Positions 60,312 to 64,000 of a stretch of 64,000 nt of DNA are shown here, one piece after another. The stretch is from Nostoc edaphicum CCNP1411 (lineage in GTDB: Bacteria; Cyanobacteriota; Cyanobacteriia; Cyanobacteriales; Nostocaceae). Under the pieces are notes generated by a model. That model saw nothing but the letters and a program-made list of their open reading frames with translations. It ran no database searches and had not been told where the DNA came from. The stretch lies in NCBI RefSeq assembly GCF_014023275.1, contig NZ_CP054698.1, forward strand, positions 62,001-126,000, in the 5' to 3' direction. Position numbers and translations under genes: made by a program. Numbering within the stretch: the first letter of the stretch is position 1; each line of letters begins with the position of its first letter.

Positions 60312-61904
60312 ACCAATAACAGAGGTAAAGTCTACCTCGTAGGTGCTGGGCCTGGAGATGCGGCATACCTAACAGTAAAAGCTTACAATCTTTTAGCTAC
60401 GGCTCAGGTGTTAGTCTACGATGCTTTAGTAGATGCTCAATTATTGCAGTGCGTACCAGATGATTGCCTAAAGTTAGATGTCGGCAAACGCGGTGGCAAA
60501 CCCAGTACAACCCAAGCAGAGATTAACAAGTTACTGGTAAAACACTGTCTGCAAGGAAAACAAGTTGTACGACTCAAATCAGGTGATCCGTTGATTTTTG
60601 GGCGTTGCGCTTCCGAAATTGAAGCGTTGAAAGCATCAGGTTGTGATTTTGAACTAGTACCAGGAATTTCCTCAGCCCTTGCAGCACCTTTGTTAGCAGG
60701 AATTCCCCTGACAGATCCAGTTTTAAGCCGCTGTTTTGCAGTATTTACAGCTCACGAACCAGAGGTTTTAGACTGGGAGGCACTGTCACGCTTAGAGACA
60801 CTGGTAATTTTGATGGGAGGGCAACATCTACCAGAGATTGTACATAAACTGCTGCGACACGGGCGATCGCACTTAACACCCATTGCGATCATCCGTTGGG
60901 CAGGAACTCCCGATCAACAAATTTGGACAGCGCAACTGGGCAATATTTTGGAACAAACCACCGGATTATCCCTTTCTCCGGCGGTAATTGTGATTGGCGA
61001 AGTTGTTGGGCTACGCAAGTACTTACAACCTGAGAAAATAGATTGTCAGGATTCAACTACAGCCAAAACTTCTAGCCTCCCTGTTATGTCAAGCAACTTC
61101 TTCCTCTCTCCCCTTCCCCTTACTGGTAAAACAATCTTGGTAACACGTTCAGTTGGCCAGTCGAGTCAATTTAGCGATCGCCTCATCGCATCAGGTGCAA
61201 CAGTCATCGAAATGCCTACCTTAGAAATCGGCCCACCTTCCAGTTGGGAAGCTTTGGATGATGCGATCGCTCATTTATCTGACTTCGACTGGTTAATTCT
61301 CACTTCTACCAACGGCATAGACTACTTTTTTGAAAGGCTAACCGCCCAAGGTAAAGATGCCCGGGCCTTAGCTGGCGTCAAAATTGCCGTCGTTGGTGAG
61401 AAAACAGCCCAAGGTCTTAAACAACGCTCTCTCCAAGCAGATTTTATTCCCCCCAACTTTATTGCCGATTCTTTAGTGGAAAAATTTCCAGAGAAACTGG
61501 ATGGTAAAAAGGTTTTATTTCCCAGAGTTGAAAGCGGCGGAAGAGAAATTTTGGTTCAGGAATTAACTCTCAAGGGAGCAAAGGTGATAGAAGTTGCGGC
61601 ATATCAATCTTGTTGCCCTAATGGTATTCCAGATGCGGCAAAGTTAGCTCTCCAAAACCGCAAGGTAGATGTGATTACTTTTGCTAGTTCTAAAACTGTA
61701 CAATTTTTCTGTCAACTTACTAACAATATATTTTCCAACAACTCTGATCCTAGCCAATTATTAGAAGGAGTTTGTATTGCCTCTATCGGCCCCCAAACCT
61801 CCAAAACTTGCCATTCTTTATTTGGGCGTGTGGACATAGAAGCTGAAGAATATACTTTAGACGGTTTAACCCAAGCACTGATCACATGGGCAACCAATTC
61901 TTAG
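60309..61904 (+). CDS. cobA-hemD: Fused uroporphyrinogen-III C-methyltransferase / uroporphyrinogen-III synthase
   Basis: Length 531 aa. Residues about 7-245 are a SUMT/CobA domain with VYLVGAGPGDAAYLTVKAY (SAM-binding start), VLVYDALV, the RLKSGDPLIFGR loop near 94 and LVILMGGQHLPEI. After a linker, residues about 270-525 are a HemD domain (TILVTRSVGQSSQFSDRL, LTSTNGIDYFF, FPRVESGGREILVQEL, ITFASSKTVQFF). The two activities make uroporphyrinogen III and send it by methylation to precorrin-2, for cobalamin and sirohaem. Such fusions are known in other bacteria. The start lies in a heptamer array. Confidence 0.9.
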   Translation: MTNNRGKVYLVGAGPGDAAYLTVKAYNLLATAQVLVYDALVDAQLLQCVPDDCLKLDVGKRGGKPSTTQAEINKLLVKHCLQGKQVVRLKSGDPLIFGRCASEIEALKASGCDFELVPGISSALAAPLLAGIPLTDPVLSRCFAVFTAHEPEVLDWEALSRLETLVILMGGQHLPEIVHKLLRHGRSHLTPIAIIRWAGTPDQQIWTAQLGNILEQTTGLSLSPAVIVIGEVVGLRKYLQPEKIDCQDSTTAKTSSLPVMSSNFFLSPLPLTGKTILVTRSVGQSSQFSDRLIASGATVIEMPTLEIGPPSSWEALDDAIAHLSDFDWLILTSTNGIDYFFERLTAQGKDARALAGVKIAVVGEKTAQGLKQRSLQADFIPPNFIADSLVEKFPEKLDGKKVLFPRVESGGREILVQELTLKGAKVIEVAAYQSCCPNGIPDAAKLALQNRKVDVITFASSKTVQFFCQLTNNIFSNNSDPSQLLEGVCIASIGPQTSKTCHSLFGRVDIEAEEYTLDGLTQALITWATNS

Positions 61905-62060
61905 ATCTAACTTTTCACGGTATCTGGAAAACCTCTCTCTAAATCTCTCTCCTGCAAGGAGAGAGACTTTGAATTACTGGTTTGGAAGTTAGATTTTCCG
62001 TGGACTTTTCCACATGACGTGAAAAGTCAGATTCTTAGATGAGGAAGCAGGCGAGAATAA

Positions 62061-62084
62061 CAAATGACAAATGACAAATGACAA
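62061..62084. repeat. AATGACA heptamer array at the coaE start
   Basis: Three copies of AATGACA in a row. The last supplies the coaE initiator ATG at 62078, so codons 1-3 (ATG ACA AAA) belong partly to the array. Confidence 0.75.
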
Positions 62085-62674
62085 AACGCATAATCGGCTT
62101 AACTGGCGGTATTGCTACAGGCAAAACCACCGTCACAAATTATTTGGCTAGCGCTTATAACCTGCCGATTTTGGATGCAGATATTTATGCTAGAGACGCA
62201 GTATCTTTAGGTTCGCCGATTCTGGGTGCGATCGCTCAACGTTACGGCGAACAAATTTTACTACCAGATGGTAGCCTCAACCGCCAAAAGCTAGGCGAAG
62301 TTATCTTTAATCGTCAAGATGAACGCAACTGGATAGATGATTTGATTCATCCTTATGTGCGCGATCGCTTCCTCACAGCAATTGCCCAATCTTCCTCACA
62401 AACACTGGTGTTAGTAGTGCCTCTATTATTTGAAGCGGGAATGACTGATTTGGTTACAGAAATTTGGGTAGTGCATTGTTCCCAAGAGCAACAACTACAA
62501 AGATTGATACAAAGAAACCATTTAAATAGAGAACAGGCAGAAGCCAGGATCAACAGCCAATTATCTATCGAAGAAAAAGTTGCTCATGCAGATGTCGTTT
62601 TAGATAACTCCTCTACCCTAGAATTACTACTGAAACAGGTAGATATAGTCCTAAAAGCCAGGAGTGGAGACTAA
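62078..62674 (+). CDS. coaE: Dephospho-CoA kinase
   Basis: Length 198 aa, the usual CoaE size. The P-loop GLTGGIATGKTT is at residues 7-18, the DADIYARDAV segment near 34 carries the conserved Asp, and LIHPYVRDRF near 88 and VVPLLFEAGMTDLV near 108 are family motifs, followed by the lid region QRLIQRNHLNREQAEARINSQ. It phosphorylates the 3'-hydroxyl of dephospho-CoA, the last step of coenzyme A synthesis, in the cytosol. It follows cobA-hemD by about 170 bp on the same strand. The ATG is provided by the last copy of an AATGACA array. Confidence 0.95.
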   Translation: MTKRIIGLTGGIATGKTTVTNYLASAYNLPILDADIYARDAVSLGSPILGAIAQRYGEQILLPDGSLNRQKLGEVIFNRQDERNWIDDLIHPYVRDRFLTAIAQSSSQTLVLVVPLLFEAGMTDLVTEIWVVHCSQEQQLQRLIQRNHLNREQAEARINSQLSIEEKVAHADVVLDNSSTLELLLKQVDIVLKARSGD

Positions 62675-63110
62675 AGTCTATTTGTCTTAAAAAGTTACAT
62701 AGACGACATTCTTAAGACATAAAACATTTATAAATTAATATTATATTTCTAACAAAAAAACACTCATATCTGACCAAATATTGTTCAATAATTCGGTGAT
62801 TTTACAGTTGAATCTGCGGTTCCTAGTACTGTAAATTTAAGTAAATAGTAAAACAATAGCTGCTATAACATCTGGTGTTGTATGAAATACTGAAGATTAA
62901 AGGTAACAAACTAGTCAATAATATGAAAAATAGTGAACTTTTACCTAAAAAACAGCATCATATTGACATCAATGGTTTATCTTACAGAAGATCCATTTAG
63001 TATAAATTAAATATTAATATCTCAGAATTGAGTCTTAAACAAACTGACTTTTGAACTATTATTTCTATTTCCCAATTTTTTTAAGTGCCTTCTCTTCAAT
63101 CAGAACAGGT
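62675..63110. other. A+T-rich intergenic region, nothing recognised
   Basis: Downstream of coaE and upstream of the 101-aa gene. I see no tandem array, inverted repeat element or convincing open frame. A frame from a TTG at 63051 extends the downstream gene by 20 hydrophobic residues but lacks a ribosome site. Confidence 0.45.
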
Positions 63111-63416
63111 ATGAACTTAAGTTTTAGTTTTTTAAATAAATTATCTTTGGTTAGCTTTCCAGCTAATCCATTAAAACAAAAGAATAAAATCCATGATTAT
63201 AGCCAACAAGTTTGGGGAAGCGACTACGTATTTGAGCGCCTCAATGAAGGAATGATCGGCTACATGACTGGAGTAGGGAAAGGCATAAAACCCTGCGATC
63301 GCATTATTTTACGAGAAGGTTGTGAATCTTATCAATATCAAGTTGAAGAAGTTGATTACTACTCCGATCCGTCTGATATGTGGATAGCTTTGCTCAAACA
63401 AATACCTATTGACTAA
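63111..63416 (+). CDS. Small conserved-looking soluble protein, function unknown
   Basis: Length 101 aa from the ATG at 63111. After a basic head, residues about 35-100 look like a compact beta-rich domain with aromatic and acidic residues (WGSDYVFERLNEGMIGYMTGVGKGIKPCDRIIL, then YQVEEVDYYSDPSDMWIALLKQI). The pattern of alternating hydrophobic residues and the KGIKPCDRIIL strand suggest a small barrel. I do not recognise the family and the neighbours give no context. It is followed by a MITE-like element at 63503. Confidence 0.55.
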   Translation: MNLSFSFLNKLSLVSFPANPLKQKNKIHDYSQQVWGSDYVFERLNEGMIGYMTGVGKGIKPCDRIILREGCESYQYQVEEVDYYSDPSDMWIALLKQIPID

Positions 63417-63502
63417 ATATTAAAGTCAACCAGTTACTTCAATTCCAGATGTGAAAATTCTTCTTCTCTTGCTACATAATGAGAGAAGTTAGTTATTTAT
63501 TT

Positions 63503-63650
63503 TAACGTGAGTTCGACAAGTCTTATTTGACCTCTCCCCCAACCCCTCTCCGACACGGAGAGGGGAGCAAAAGGCTTAATTTTTCGTTGCTCCTCCCTTT
63601 CCGTTTCGGAGAGGGAGGCTGGGAGGGAGAGGTTCATCGAACTCACGTTA
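63503..63650. mobile_element. 148-bp MITE-like element (TAACGTGAGTTCGA ends)
   Basis: Perfect 14-bp terminal inverted repeats TAACGTGAGTTCGA / TCGAACTCACGTTA. Inner pairing stems are built from CTCTCCCCCAACCCCTCTCC and GGAGAGGGAGGCTGGGAGGGAGAG, plus CGACACGGAGAGGGG. The final TTA is the complement of the TAA stop codon of the minus-strand gene at the window edge. A half copy is at 38098-38118. Confidence 0.75.
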
Positions 63651-64000
63651 TTTTAAATTGATCAAAAAATGAGCTATTAAAGTATTCCTTTCGTAGGATA
63701 GCAAGTAAAGATGCAAAAGATTTGGGTTATTTTTATCAAGGTGCATTACTGAACCATCAACTGCTAAGTGGTGATGATCTATCCAACGCTCCTGTGAATC
63801 TAGTAAAAAACTGAAGTAGGGGCTGACATCTGGATGATTTTTTGTTAATTCATCGTAGCTTTGATAAAAAGGAGGTATCCCAATTCCCATTGGCATATAT
63901 AAGCCGTTAGGATACTCTTGTACAGTCAATTGAGGGAGTGTTTTGAGATTAACCCCACTAATGAATAATCTATTTTGTTCACTAGTCTTAGTATCTGTGA
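63648..64000 (-). CDS. C-terminal part of an unknown gene running off the right edge
   Basis: The frame is open from the right edge to a TAA at 63648-63650, giving 117 visible residues with no need for the internal ATG at 63929. It includes RLFISGVNLKTLPQLTVQEYPNG, a Pro/Tyr-rich turn (GIGIPPFYQSYDELTKNHPD) and a His-rich part (WIDHHHLAVDGSVMHLD), ending FLINLK. The three-His run might bind metal, but I recognise no family. The start lies outside the window. The stop codon is formed by the end of the adjoining MITE-like element, so the last few residues may not be ancestral. Confidence 0.6.
   Translation of the reverse strand, partial: TDTKTSEQNRLFISGVNLKTLPQLTVQEYPNGLYMPMGIGIPPFYQSYDELTKNHPDVSPYFSFLLDSQERWIDHHHLAVDGSVMHLDKNNPNLLHLYLLSYERNTLIAHFLINLK

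Noticed and set aside
1..64000. tRNA, rRNA, riboswitch or phage genes
   Set aside because: I looked for cloverleaf T-arm words, rRNA-like stretches and phage structural proteins while reading and found none convincing. A covariance-model scan would be the proper test.

Overview
The window looks like chromosomal DNA of a filamentous, heterocyst-type cyanobacterium close to Nostoc. The evidence is: very frequent GCGATCGC (HIP1-type) octamers; an NblA phycobilisome-degradation protein; a homogentisate phytyltransferase; a protein with a Mo-dependent-nitrogenase C-terminal domain; many multi-PAS, CHAT and TPR proteins; and heavy seeding with heptanucleotide tandem repeats and small inverted-repeat elements. 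Composition is A+T-rich except for one G+C-rich block (about 3.4-6.6 kb). I saw no rRNA, tRNA or CRISPR array.

Layout. 0-3 kb: the edge of a P-loop protein behind a Fur/Zur-like box, a HAD hydrolase, NagB, and a decapitated TrkA-C fragment. 3.4-6.6 kb: a two-gene operon for a di-haem cytochrome c peroxidase-like protein and a catalase-family protein, built from a tandem duplication. 7.5-14 kb: nblA, a small membrane protein, a quinone oxidoreductase, a pentapeptide-repeat membrane protein, a divergent SDR and a methyltransferase. 14.4-17.7 kb: a small hydrophobic protein and a secreted TPR-CHAT protein. 18.1-24.3 kb: a type I secretion cluster (PPC-domain protein, PpiC-type isomerase, HlyB-like ABC exporter, HlyD adaptor), then a 21-bp repeat array and a haemagglutinin-type (TpsA) protein to 27.4 kb.

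27.6-35.2 kb: an RND pump and its adaptor, facing a two-component system. 35.5-37.7 kb: an HxlR regulator, a charged coiled-coil protein and two tandem VWA proteins. 38.2-39.7 kb: a decayed IS4-type element sitting inside a MITE that has nearly the same ends. 39.9-47 kb: a multi-PAS histidine kinase, ObgE, a TerB/Mo-nitrogenase-C protein, an interrupted methyltransferase pseudogene and a GCS2-family ligase. 47.9-52.5 kb: a stress island (low-temperature-induced-like protein, Dps, ChaB-domain protein, TIGR02587/TIGR02588 pair, CsbD, GlsB/YeaQ). 52.6-64 kb: a D-aminoacylase-like amidohydrolase, homogentisate phytyltransferase, TPR proteins, a hybrid kinase with an ethylene-receptor-type sensor, a CobA-HemD fusion, CoaE, and unknown genes to the edge.

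The strongest points for a second look are the duplicated and chimeric cytochrome/catalase operon, the ethylene-receptor-type kinase in which every ETR1 binding residue I can recall is conserved, the IS nested in its own MITE family (plus a 59-bp miniature with the same ends), and the repeated pattern of small elements whose terminal bases form a gene's stop codon or which sit in frame inside conserved genes. All similarity statements come from recognising sequence patterns by eye; no search was run.
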